This document shows, piece by piece, positions 36,798 through 44,901 of a DNA stretch of 46,941 bases. The notes beneath the pieces were generated by a model. The model saw nothing but the letters and a program-made list of their open reading frames with translations, did not search any database and was not told the DNA's origin. The position numbers and the translations under genes were made by a program. Numbering within the stretch: the stretch's first letter is position 1; every line of letters starts with the position of its first letter. The stretch is from Ornithinimicrobium sp. (lineage in GTDB: Bacteria; Actinomycetota; Actinomycetes; Actinomycetales; Dermatophilaceae): the NCBI RefSeq assembly GCF_030537745.1, contig NZ_JAUNVI010000018.1, positions 1 through 46,941 on the forward strand. The letters are read 5' to 3'.

Positions 36798-38027
36798 ATG
36801 GTCGCCGCCGTCTTCGTCGCTCCCTATCTGCTCGATGCCACGGCGCGGTTCGTGCTCTCGGCAGCCCGCCTGCCCGGGGTGCGGCTCGCGGTCATCACGA
36901 TGGACCCCGTCGAGAAGTTGTCGCGGGAGGCACGCGCAGCGCTGGCGGGGCACTGGCAGGTCTCCGACGCCCTCGACCCGCAGCAGCTCGTCGACGCGGT
37001 GCGCGGGCTGCGTGCCCAGCTCGGACCCGTCGATCGGTTGATCGGGGTGCTGGAGCAGCTGCAGGTCCCCCTCGCGCAGGCGCGGGACGCACTGGGGATC
37101 GAGGGCATGGACGAGGTCACGGCCCGCAATGTGCGCGACAAGTCGCAGATGAAGTCCGTGCTGAGGGCGGCGGGCCTGCCGTGCGCCCGACACCAACTCG
37201 TCTCCCGGACGCAGGAAGCCCTCGACTTCAGAGCAGAGGTCGGATTCCCCCTGGTGGCCAAGCCTCCGGACGGCGCGGGCGCCAAGGCCACCTACCGGCT
37301 CGACACCGACGCCGACTTCGCCTCGTGGCTGCGCGCGGTTCAGGCCGATCCTGGCGAAGTGTGGTTGTTGGAGGAGTTCCTCACCGGGCGGGAGCACACC
37401 TTTGACAGCGCGACCATCGACGGCACCACGATCTGGTCCTCCATCTCGCAGTATCAGCCGCCGCCCCTGGAGGTGCTGCGCACGCCGTGGGTGCAATGGA
37501 CCGTGGTGCTGCCTCGTGACATCAGCGGGCCGGAGTACGACCAGATCAAGGCCGTCGGTCCGCGGACCCTGGAGGTGCTGGGAGTGCAGACTGCGTTCTC
37601 CCACATGGAGTGGTTCCAGCGGCCCGACGGGTCGGTCGCCGTATCCGAGGTCGGCGCGCGACCTCCCGGCGCCCAGCTGGCCTCGATGATCGGCTTCAGC
37701 CACGACTTCGACTTCTACTCGATGTGGGGACGACTGGTCATCCTCGACCGGTTCGAGCCGCGCGACCGGGTCTACGCGACCGGCACCGCATACCTGCGCG
37801 GCATGGGGCGTGGCCGGGTGCGTGCCGTGCACGGCGTCGAGGAGGTGCAGCGCAGGGTGGGTCACCTCGTGGTCGACGCCAAACTGCCCCGACTCGGCCA
37901 GCCGGCTTCCTCCTCCTACGAAGGGGAGGGCTTCGTCACCGTCCGGCACGAGGACACGGCTGTGGTCCGGGAGGCTCTCGACCTCATCCTCTCGGGCCTG
38001 CGGGTTGAGCTCATCGAGAACGACTGA
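36798..38027 (+). CDS. ATP-grasp domain carboxylate-amine ligase-like protein, first of tandem pair
   Basis: This 409-residue protein has an ATP-grasp layout: NVRDKSQMKSVLRAAGLPCA (pre-ATP domain entry), FPLVAKPPDGAGAKATYRL (ATP-binding lysine and Gly-rich loop, about residue 155), VWLLEEFLTGREHTFD, and SVAVSEVGARPPGAQL with the Mg-binding Glu (about 287). ATP-grasp enzymes couple ATP to joining a carboxylate with an amine or thiol. The substrate is unknown; no peptide or biosynthetic partner is adjacent. The start lacks a ribosome-binding site but has a -10 at leaderless spacing. The next gene, 13 bases on, is a clear paralogue. Confidence 0.85.
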   Translation: MVAAVFVAPYLLDATARFVLSAARLPGVRLAVITMDPVEKLSREARAALAGHWQVSDALDPQQLVDAVRGLRAQLGPVDRLIGVLEQLQVPLAQARDALGIEGMDEVTARNVRDKSQMKSVLRAAGLPCARHQLVSRTQEALDFRAEVGFPLVAKPPDGAGAKATYRLDTDADFASWLRAVQADPGEVWLLEEFLTGREHTFDSATIDGTTIWSSISQYQPPPLEVLRTPWVQWTVVLPRDISGPEYDQIKAVGPRTLEVLGVQTAFSHMEWFQRPDGSVAVSEVGARPPGAQLASMIGFSHDFDFYSMWGRLVILDRFEPRDRVYATGTAYLRGMGRGRVRAVHGVEEVQRRVGHLVVDAKLPRLGQPASSSYEGEGFVTVRHEDTAVVREALDLILSGLRVELIEND

Positions 38028-38040
38028 AAGGCGTACTGCT

Positions 38041-39252
38041 GTGAACATCGTGATGCTCTCCCCAGGTTTCCCCCACGAGCAGGCCTATTTCACCCGGGCC
38101 CTAGCCCGGACCGGGGCCAGGGTGATCGGGGTCGGAGACCAGCCTCCGCAGCTCCTTCCCCCCGAAGCCCGGGAAAGCCTCGCCCACTACGAGCACGTCT
38201 CCCTCGGCGACGAAGCCGCGGTGCTGGCCGCGCTCGAGGGGCTGTCGCGACATACCCGCATCGATCAAGTGGAGTGCCTCTGGGAGCCGTATGTCGTGCT
38301 CGCTGCCACTATCCGTGAACATCTGGGACTGCCGGGGATGACGGTCGCGCAGGCGCTGCCCTTTCGCGACAAGGAGGCGATGAAGCAGGTGCTGGACGCG
38401 GCGGGCATCCGCACGCCGCGGCACGCGGCCGTCTCGGACGTGCACGGGGCATGGGAGGCAGCCGAGCGGATCGGCTACCCCCTCATCGTCAAGCCGATCG
38501 ATGGTGCCGGCTCTGCGGACACCTACCGCGTCGACTCCGCGCAGGAGCTGGCTCAGGTGCTCACCATGGTCCGGCACGTCGCGACGCTGAGCGTAGAGGA
38601 GTTCATCGACGGTGAGGAGTTCACCCACGACACAGTGTGCGGTGAGGGTGACATCCTCTTCGAGAACATCAGCTGGTATCGACCACGCCCGCTGCAGGGA
38701 CGCAGTCATGAGTGGATCAGTCCGATGACGATCGCCCTGCGCGACATCGAGGACGAGCGACTCGCCGGGGGTCGGGCGATGGGTAAGGACGTGCTGAAGG
38801 CCCTTGGCTTCCGCACCGGGTTCACGCACATGGAGTGGTATCTCAAGGGGGACGGCGAGGTCGTCTTCGGCGAGATCGGTGCCCGGCCGCCGGGTGCCCG
38901 CACGGTCGAGGTGATGAACTATGCGCTGGACGGGGACCTGTACACGACCTGGGCGCAAGCCGTGGTCACCGGCACGTCGGCACCGATGAAGCAGCAGTAC
39001 AACGCGGTGAGCATCTTCAAACGGGCCCAGGGCGCTGGCCGGATCACCCGGATCGAGGGGCTGGAACAGCTCGTCGCGCAGTTTCGGCCGAGCATCTGCG
39101 TCGTCGACTTGTTGCCCGTGGGGGCGCGCCGACGAGACTGGCGGGCGACCTTGCTCTCCGACGGCGTGGTCATCCTGCGCGACCCAGACCTCGATCGACT
39201 GGTCGCGATCAGTGACCGGTTCGCGCAGGATCTGCAGCTCTACGCCGGATGA
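38041..39252 (+). CDS. ATP-grasp domain ligase-like protein, second of tandem pair
   Basis: The 403-residue paralogue of the upstream gene shows the same order: FRDKEAMKQVLDAAGIRTP, YPLIVKPIDGAGSADTYRV, LSVEEFIDGEEFTHDTV, FRTGFTHMEWYLKGDGEVVF and GEIGARPPGARTVEV. Similarity runs through the whole length, so the pair arose by duplication but has diverged strongly; they may act as a heterodimer or in two successive ligations. The start is GTG at 38041 with AAAGG upstream. The unit ends in a hairpin terminator. Function beyond ATP-dependent ligation cannot be assigned. Confidence 0.85.
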   Translation: MNIVMLSPGFPHEQAYFTRALARTGARVIGVGDQPPQLLPPEARESLAHYEHVSLGDEAAVLAALEGLSRHTRIDQVECLWEPYVVLAATIREHLGLPGMTVAQALPFRDKEAMKQVLDAAGIRTPRHAAVSDVHGAWEAAERIGYPLIVKPIDGAGSADTYRVDSAQELAQVLTMVRHVATLSVEEFIDGEEFTHDTVCGEGDILFENISWYRPRPLQGRSHEWISPMTIALRDIEDERLAGGRAMGKDVLKALGFRTGFTHMEWYLKGDGEVVFGEIGARPPGARTVEVMNYALDGDLYTTWAQAVVTGTSAPMKQQYNAVSIFKRAQGAGRITRIEGLEQLVAQFRPSICVVDLLPVGARRRDWRATLLSDGVVILRDPDLDRLVAISDRFAQDLQLYAG

Positions 39253-39262
39253 AAGACCTCGA

Positions 39263-39298
39263 CCCCGGGCGTCGCAGGAAGATTGACGACACCCGGGG
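39263..39298. terminator. Bidirectional terminator hairpin
   Basis: CCCCGGGCGTCG (39263-39274) pairs with CGACACCCGGGG (39287-39298), 11 of 12 bases with one mismatch, 12-base loop. It lies between the convergent ATP-grasp and ScyD-like genes. Confidence 0.75.
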
Positions 39299-39318
39299 GA
39301 GGGTCCAGACGAGCCCGC

Positions 39319-40473
39319 CTAGGGGAGCTCGAAGGTGTTGACCTCGCCGAAGCCGGGGCACATCGCGCACGTGGTGACGTAGGCGGTGCCCTGCCGGATC
39401 GCCACGCCATAGGGCGCGGTCAGCCCGTCCACGACGGCTGCGTGCTGCGTCGCCCCAGGGGTGATGGCACGCAGCGAACCGGTCGGCAATCCCTCCGGCG
39501 GCTCGTTGAGCAGGCCCACGTCCGAGAGCTGCACGGCATAGAGCTGCTTGCCGGACCACGCGAGGTCGGTGACATTGGTCAGCCCGGTCGCGTAGACCGT
39601 CGGCGTCTGGCCCTTGCGGACCATCCAGATCCGGGCGGAGCCGGGAGCGAACGGGAAGCCGGTCAGCTCGCTGACGAAATAGGCCCCGTTCGGGCCCTTG
39701 GCGACGGCGGTCGGCACCGACTGCATGGGTATCTTGAAGTCGCCGACCAACGGGGGTGCCTGCACCCACTGGTCACCGAAGACCGCGAGGGTGGAGACCT
39801 TGTCACCGACCGTCTGGAGCAGGTCGTTGCCGCCCGCGTCCGTCGCGATGTAGCGGTTGCCCTGGCGGATGACGGAGGTCGGGTTGGAATCGAACCACTT
39901 TCTCGGGTCCTCGGGGTCGGCCGGTCCCTGGTGCGGGTTGGCGTCGTTCTCGTAGGCGGCCAGGTCGGCCACCATGGCCGGCGCCGCGCCACCCTTGGAA
40001 GTGACCAGCGTCCCCAGCAGCGCGCCGGCCTCGCCGAGGGTGTCGCGATCGGCCGGGTCCCCACCCAGACCCATAGCGACTGCCAGGCGGTCGAACGTCT
40101 GCGCGGAGACGTCAGAGGGCCCGGTCGCGGCGAAGCCCCCCGGTCCGGCGAGCGACGGCAGACCGATGAGCACTCGCGACTGGACGCCGGACTTCTTCAT
40201 CAGCTTCGTCACCGACCCGGTCGAGCCCAGGCAGGCCACTCCTTCACCGCCCTCGATGCAGGGGCCGTCGCCGCCGAGCCCTGCCTCGGCGACGTAGAGA
40301 CTGCCATCGGGAGAGAAGGAGAGGCCTCGGGGGTTGTTGAGCCCGGTCGCCACGGTGTTGTCGGCCGAGTCTGGACTTGCGGCGATCGCCACCGGAATGG
40401 CGGTCGTCATCGCAAGTCCGAGAGCGAGCGCGCCCATGGCCAGTGTGCGGGTCGATCGATGAGTGCTTGACAC
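39319..40473 (-). CDS. ScyD/ScyE-family secreted beta-propeller protein
   Basis: The 384-residue protein has a cleavable signal peptide (LAMGALALGLAMTTAIPVAIA, about residues 10-30) and then beta-propeller-type repeats: TGLNNPRGLSFSPDGSLYVAEAG, SVPTAVAKGPNGAYFVSEL, TGLTNVTDLAWSGKQLYAV and GLTAPYGVAIRQGTAYVT. This order is that of the ScyD/ScyE family, known from cyanobacterial scytonemin clusters but common in actinobacteria as orphan exported proteins. No scytonemin genes are near. GTG at 40473 has AAAGGAA upstream. Cysteine pairs (GPCIEGGEGVAC, TCAMC) may form disulfides outside the cell. Confidence 0.85.
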   Translation of the reverse strand: MSSTHRSTRTLAMGALALGLAMTTAIPVAIAASPDSADNTVATGLNNPRGLSFSPDGSLYVAEAGLGGDGPCIEGGEGVACLGSTGSVTKLMKKSGVQSRVLIGLPSLAGPGGFAATGPSDVSAQTFDRLAVAMGLGGDPADRDTLGEAGALLGTLVTSKGGAAPAMVADLAAYENDANPHQGPADPEDPRKWFDSNPTSVIRQGNRYIATDAGGNDLLQTVGDKVSTLAVFGDQWVQAPPLVGDFKIPMQSVPTAVAKGPNGAYFVSELTGFPFAPGSARIWMVRKGQTPTVYATGLTNVTDLAWSGKQLYAVQLSDVGLLNEPPEGLPTGSLRAITPGATQHAAVVDGLTAPYGVAIRQGTAYVTTCAMCPGFGEVNTFELP

Positions 40474-40632
40474 GGTTGTTCCTTTCCCTGCGCGTGTCCG
40501 TCGGTGGGCACGACTCACCTTGCAGTGTCCTGCGCTCTCCCACTCCTGTAAATAGGGCAACTGCCCTATATGGCTGGGTGGGGCACACGGCTGGGCACGT
40601 GCGGGAGAGCGGCTGGGCGAGCGAGCGGCGGC

Positions 40633-41649
40633 ATGGCGACCACATACTTGCTCATGACCCGACTGCGCACCGTCACGCCCGAGTCCCCGGGCTGGACCCG
40701 GCGTCGTGCCGGCACCGGCTTCACTTACCTGGACCACGCCGGCGAGCGGCTGCGCCCCGAGGACGTGGAGAGGGTCAAGGCGCTCGCGATCCCGCCGGCG
40801 TGGACGCAGGTGTGGATCTGCCCGGTCCCCAACGGGCACCTCCAGGCGGTCGGCACCGATGACGCGGGGCGGCGGCAGTACCTCTACCACCCGGCGTGGC
40901 GGGAACGGCAAGACGAGCTCAAGTTTGGCCGTATCGAGGAGGCAGCCGCCGCCCTTCCCGCAGCTCGGCGGCGTGTCGGCACCGACCTAGCGCGGGAGGG
41001 TATGCCGTTGGAGCGCGCCTGTGCAGCGGCGGTGCGGATGCTCGACCTTGGCTACTTCCGCATCGGGCACGACGTCTACACCGACGCCAACGGGAGCTTT
41101 GGGCTGACGACCCTGGAGCGCCGGCATGTGCGCGCGGTCGCCGGCGGTCTGCGGTTCAGCTTCGAAGGAAAAGGGGGGATCGCGCAGGAGTTGTCGATCG
41201 AGGACGAGCAGGTGCGTGCGGCGATCGCCGTGATGCGCAGGCGGCGCACCGGCTCGGTGCGGGTGCTGGCGTTCAAGGACGGTCGGCGCTGGCACGACCT
41301 GGAGGCCACGCACGTCAACGCCTATCTGGCCGACCTGTTCGAGGGAGAGCTGACCGCCAAGGACTTTCGCACCTGGCACGCCACGGTGCATGCCGCCGTG
41401 TCGCTGGCCAGCTCACCGGAGCCGGGCGACACCAAGACGTCGCGGCGGCGGGCGATCAAGGAGGCGGTCCAGGAAGTGTCGGACTATCTGGGCAACACGC
41501 CCACGATCGCCAAGGGTTCCTACATCGACCCCCGCGTCATCGACAGATACGAGTCAGGGGTGACGATCACCGTCCCCTCCGCCACCGGCCGCACGCCCGC
41601 GACGAGGCAGCGCGCGATCGAGGAGGAGGTCCGCTCGTTGCTCTCCTGA
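40633..41649 (+). CDS. DNA topoisomerase IB (poxvirus type)
   Basis: This 338-residue protein is a bacterial topoisomerase IB. It has GFTYLDHAGERL, LAIPPAWTQVWICPVPNGHLQAVGTDDAGRRQYLYHPAWR at the start, RIGHDVYTDANGSFGLTTL, SFEGKGGIAQEL and TWHATVHAA (catalytic Arg/Lys/His region). The nucleophilic tyrosine (about 297) is in TIAKGSYIDPRVID. It relaxes supercoils by a transient 3'-phosphotyrosyl link. ATG at 40633 or 40654 are both possible starts. It is divergent from the ScyD-like gene across about 160 bases and appears to stand alone. Confidence 0.93.
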   Translation: MATTYLLMTRLRTVTPESPGWTRRRAGTGFTYLDHAGERLRPEDVERVKALAIPPAWTQVWICPVPNGHLQAVGTDDAGRRQYLYHPAWRERQDELKFGRIEEAAAALPAARRRVGTDLAREGMPLERACAAAVRMLDLGYFRIGHDVYTDANGSFGLTTLERRHVRAVAGGLRFSFEGKGGIAQELSIEDEQVRAAIAVMRRRRTGSVRVLAFKDGRRWHDLEATHVNAYLADLFEGELTAKDFRTWHATVHAAVSLASSPEPGDTKTSRRRAIKEAVQEVSDYLGNTPTIAKGSYIDPRVIDRYESGVTITVPSATGRTPATRQRAIEEEVRSLLS

Positions 41650-41678
41650 GGCCTGGCCCACCACTGCGAGCGCATCAG

Positions 41679-43679
41679 TCACAGCCGTGCGGCGAGCTCG
41701 ACGCCCTGCCGGATGGCACGCTCGGCATCCAGCTCCGCGGCGACCTCAGCCCCGCCGATCACGTGGGCACCGGGGAGCTCCTCCGCTAGGTCGCGCACGG
41801 ACTCCTGCCCTGCGCACAGCACGATGGTGTCGACGTCGAGGAGCTGCGGCTGCCCGTCCACCAACAGGTGCAGGCCGGCGTCGTCGATCCGCTCGTAGGT
41901 CACGCCGGTCAGCTGGACGACTCCGGCATCGCGCAGGTTGATCCGATGCGCCCAGCCGGAGGTCTTGCCCAGCCCCGCCCCGATCCGTGTTGTCTTGCGT
42001 TGCAGCAGCCAGACCGCACGAGGCGGCACGGGCAGGTCCTTCTCGGTGAGCCCGCCACGGTGGACTGCCGGGTCGGCCACCCCCCACCTCGATTTCCATC
42101 CCGCCAGGTCCGTGTCGACATGCGTGAGGAAATGGCTGACGTCGACGCCGATGCCACCGGCACCCACCACCGCGACCCGCGGCCCGGCGCGCACCTGCCC
42201 AGCCAGCAGGTCGGCATACGTCACGACACTGGGGTGGTCGACGCCGGGCATCGCCGGGACGCGCGGTCGCACTCCGGTGGCGAGCACGACCTCGTCGAAG
42301 CCTTCGAGGTCTGCGGCCGTGGCCGGGGTGCCGAGCCTGACCGTTGTCCCCAGCACCTCGAGCCGTCGTCGGAAGTAGCGCAGGGTCTCGCCAAAGTCGG
42401 CCTTGCCCGGGATCCGCATCGCATAACGAAACTGACCACCGAGCTCCGCACCCGCCTCGAAGAGGGTGACGACGTGCCCACGTTCGGCTGCCGCTACCGC
42501 GGCCGACAACCCGGCCGGGCCGGCTCCGACGACGGCGACCTTCTTGACCTGGCGGGTCGGGCCCAGCACGAGCTCGGTCTCCCGACCCGCGCGCGGGTTG
42601 ACCAGGCACGACGCGCGCTTCCCGACGAAGACGTGGTCGAGGCAGGCTTGGTTGCAGGCGATGCACGTATTGATCTCATCAGCACGACCAGCGCTCGCCT
42701 TGGCGACGAACTCCGGGTCCGCCAGGAACGGCCGCGCCATCGACACCAGGTCGGCGCTGCCGTCGGCGATCAACTGCTCGGCCATCTGCGGGCTGTTGAT
42801 CCGGTTGGAGGCAGACACCGGGACGCCGACCTCCCGGCGGAGCCGAGCGGTCAGGTCTGCCCAGGCTCCTTGCGGCACCTGGGTGATGATCGTTGGCACC
42901 CGCGCCTCGTGCCAGCCGATGCCGGTGTTGAAGATCGAGACGCCCACCTCCTCCAGGCGCTGCGCGAGCTCGACGACTTCCTGCCAGGTCTGGCCGCCCT
43001 CGACGAGATCGATGAGCGAGATCCGGTAGAGCAGGAGGAAATCCTCGCCGACCGCCTCGCGCACGCGGCGCACGACCTCGACCGCCAGGCGCATCCGCTT
43101 CTCCGGGGTGCCGCCCCAGGCGTCCGTGCGGTGATTGGTCCGCGGCGCGAGAAACTGGTTGAGCAGATAGCCCTCCGACCCCATGATCTCGACGCCGTCA
43201 TAGCCGGCCCGCTGGGCCAGCCGCGCCGACCGCGCGAAGGCGGTGGCCGTCCGATCCACGGACCGCGCGGACATCTCGCTCGCCGAGAACGGCGTGATCG
43301 GCGACTTCGAGGCAGAGGCGGACACCGCAAACGGGGTGTAACCGTAGCGACCGGCGTGGAGCAGTTGCAGCGCGATCTTGGCGCCGTGCTCATGGACTGC
43401 GGCGGTAAGGCTCCGATGCCGGCGCGCAGTGACAGCGCTGGTCAGTTGCGCGCCCAGCGGCGTGAGCCAACCACGAATCGTGGGCGCATAGCCGCCGGTG
43501 ACGATCAATCCCACCCCGCCGCGCGCTCGCTCCACGAAGTAGGCGGTGAGCTCGCTGTGATGCCACGGTCGATCTTCCAACCCGGTGTGCATCGAGCCCA
43601 TGATGACCCGGTTGCGCAACTGCCCGCCGAGGACATCGATCGGCGAGAGGAGATGCGGGTAGGCAGAGTCGCTGGTCAC
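41679..43679 (-). CDS. NADH:flavin oxidoreductase / 2,4-dienoyl-CoA reductase-like (FadH type)
   Basis: The 666-residue protein has an N-terminal old-yellow-enzyme barrel (IMGSMHTGLEDR, GYDGVEIMGSEGYLLNQFL, RTDAWGGTPEKRMRL), a [4Fe-4S] site (CIACNQACLDHVFVGKRASC, about 345-365) and two nucleotide-binding folds (VAVVGAGPAGLSAAVAAAERG and VAVVGAGGIGVDVSHFL). This is the domain plan of FadH, which reduces 2,4-dienoyl-CoA with NADPH through FMN, Fe-S and FAD. Related trimethylamine dehydrogenases share it. The acyl-CoA dehydrogenase gene two places downstream fits fatty or aromatic acid metabolism, but they are not coupled directly. Confidence 0.92.
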   Translation of the reverse strand: MTSDSAYPHLLSPIDVLGGQLRNRVIMGSMHTGLEDRPWHHSELTAYFVERARGGVGLIVTGGYAPTIRGWLTPLGAQLTSAVTARRHRSLTAAVHEHGAKIALQLLHAGRYGYTPFAVSASASKSPITPFSASEMSARSVDRTATAFARSARLAQRAGYDGVEIMGSEGYLLNQFLAPRTNHRTDAWGGTPEKRMRLAVEVVRRVREAVGEDFLLLYRISLIDLVEGGQTWQEVVELAQRLEEVGVSIFNTGIGWHEARVPTIITQVPQGAWADLTARLRREVGVPVSASNRINSPQMAEQLIADGSADLVSMARPFLADPEFVAKASAGRADEINTCIACNQACLDHVFVGKRASCLVNPRAGRETELVLGPTRQVKKVAVVGAGPAGLSAAVAAAERGHVVTLFEAGAELGGQFRYAMRIPGKADFGETLRYFRRRLEVLGTTVRLGTPATAADLEGFDEVVLATGVRPRVPAMPGVDHPSVVTYADLLAGQVRAGPRVAVVGAGGIGVDVSHFLTHVDTDLAGWKSRWGVADPAVHRGGLTEKDLPVPPRAVWLLQRKTTRIGAGLGKTSGWAHRINLRDAGVVQLTGVTYERIDDAGLHLLVDGQPQLLDVDTIVLCAGQESVRDLAEELPGAHVIGGAEVAAELDAERAIRQGVELAARL

Positions 43680-43700
43680 CGGGCCGATGCTACCGATGGG

Positions 43701-44888
43701 TCACCCGCGCTGGGCCAGGGTCCGGGGTTCCTGCTGGGGGATGGCCACGATTGCGCCGATGACCAGGACCCCGGCCGAGAAGACGAGCCCGGAGGCCAGC
43801 CCGCCGAAGCGGTCGGCCACCAGCCCGGACAGCCACGGGCCGAGGGTCTGCCCGAGACCGAAGGCGATGGTCGTGAAGGCCAGCGCGGAGGTCCATTGTG
43901 CCGTCGGCAGCAGGCGCCGCACCCCGACCGTCATCGCGGTCACCGCGGATAAAAAGGTCCCGCCGACAACGATCCCAGACACGAAGAACGCCCACGTCTG
44001 CGGCACGATCACCGGCAGCACGGTCCCCGCGGCGAGCGCCAGGAGCACGACGGTCATGGACCGCGAGCCGCCGAGGCGGCCCAGCAGCCGGGCCCACGCG
44101 AGGACCCCACCGACCGCGGCCAGGCCGAGCACGACCCAGAAGGCCGCTGTGGTGCGCTGCCCCACCCCCTGCTCCTGCAAATAGGCGACCACGAAAGTGA
44201 GGTAGGCGATGTAGCCGAGCCCGAAGCAGGCATAGGACGCGGAGAGCCACCCGATGCTGCGGCGGCGCCAGCTGCGCTGGTCCAGGGCTGGCTGCTCGGG
44301 GTCCTGGGTATGGCGAAGCGCCAGCCCCGCGACGACGGTCGCCAGGAGGCCCATGCCGGCCAGCATCACCCAGCCGAGTCGCCAGCCGGTCCCGCCGGTC
44401 TCGTCGAGCACCCACGGGACGACGAGCCCGGCGACCGTCATGCCAGCGCCGGTGCCGGCGTAGTAGATCCCCAGCATGACCGCGGCGCGTCCTGCCGAGC
44501 CCTTGGCGCCGGCCGCCGCGACGAGCACCGCCCCGAGGACGAACGCCCACGCGCCGCCGATCCCAGCCAGGAGGCGCATGGTCAGGAGCACGCCATACAC
44601 CGTGCTCACCGCGGTCAGGAGCACCGAGACGGTGGTCAGCGCGCAGCCCAGCAGGAAGGCGCGTCCGGTCCCGATCCGTCCAGCCAGCTGCGCCGCGACC
44701 AGCGCGCCGACGAGATAACCGATCGCGTTGGCCGTGTTGAGTACGCCGGCCTGGGAGTAGGTCCAGGACAGCTCCGCGCGCATCGGTGGGAGCAGCAGCG
44801 CATAGGCGAAGCGTGCCAGCCCCAGCCCGACGAACGGCCCGGCCGACAGGGCGACGGCGACCAGGACGCGGTCGGGATGGCGCGACAT
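43701..44888 (-). CDS. MFS transporter, YbfB/YjiJ family
   Basis: The 395-residue, 12-span protein has the YbfB/YjiJ entry block AGPFVGLGLARFAYALLLPPMR and TYSQAGVLNTANAIGYLVGAL, then GIYYAGTGAGMTVAGLVVPW and TAMTVGVRRLLPTAQWTSAL in the C-terminal half. It is likely an exporter or permease of unknown substrate. The ATG at 44888 lies 13 bases before the stop of the acyl-CoA dehydrogenase gene on the same strand, so the two are probably one transcript. Confidence 0.9.
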   Translation of the reverse strand: MSRHPDRVLVAVALSAGPFVGLGLARFAYALLLPPMRAELSWTYSQAGVLNTANAIGYLVGALVAAQLAGRIGTGRAFLLGCALTTVSVLLTAVSTVYGVLLTMRLLAGIGGAWAFVLGAVLVAAAGAKGSAGRAAVMLGIYYAGTGAGMTVAGLVVPWVLDETGGTGWRLGWVMLAGMGLLATVVAGLALRHTQDPEQPALDQRSWRRRSIGWLSASYACFGLGYIAYLTFVVAYLQEQGVGQRTTAAFWVVLGLAAVGGVLAWARLLGRLGGSRSMTVVLLALAAGTVLPVIVPQTWAFFVSGIVVGGTFLSAVTAMTVGVRRLLPTAQWTSALAFTTIAFGLGQTLGPWLSGLVADRFGGLASGLVFSAGVLVIGAIVAIPQQEPRTLAQRG

Positions 44889-44901
44889 CGTGGGCGACCT
44901 C

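Noticed and set aside
36549-38048. 499-codon frame antisense to the first ATP-grasp gene
   Set aside because: Shadow frame overlapping a clear ATP-grasp gene; low-complexity translation.
41868-43952. Long open frame of about 690 codons antisense to the FadH-type gene
   Set aside because: High-GC codon bias makes long antisense frames; its translation has no recognisable domain, while the other strand encodes a full FadH-type protein.
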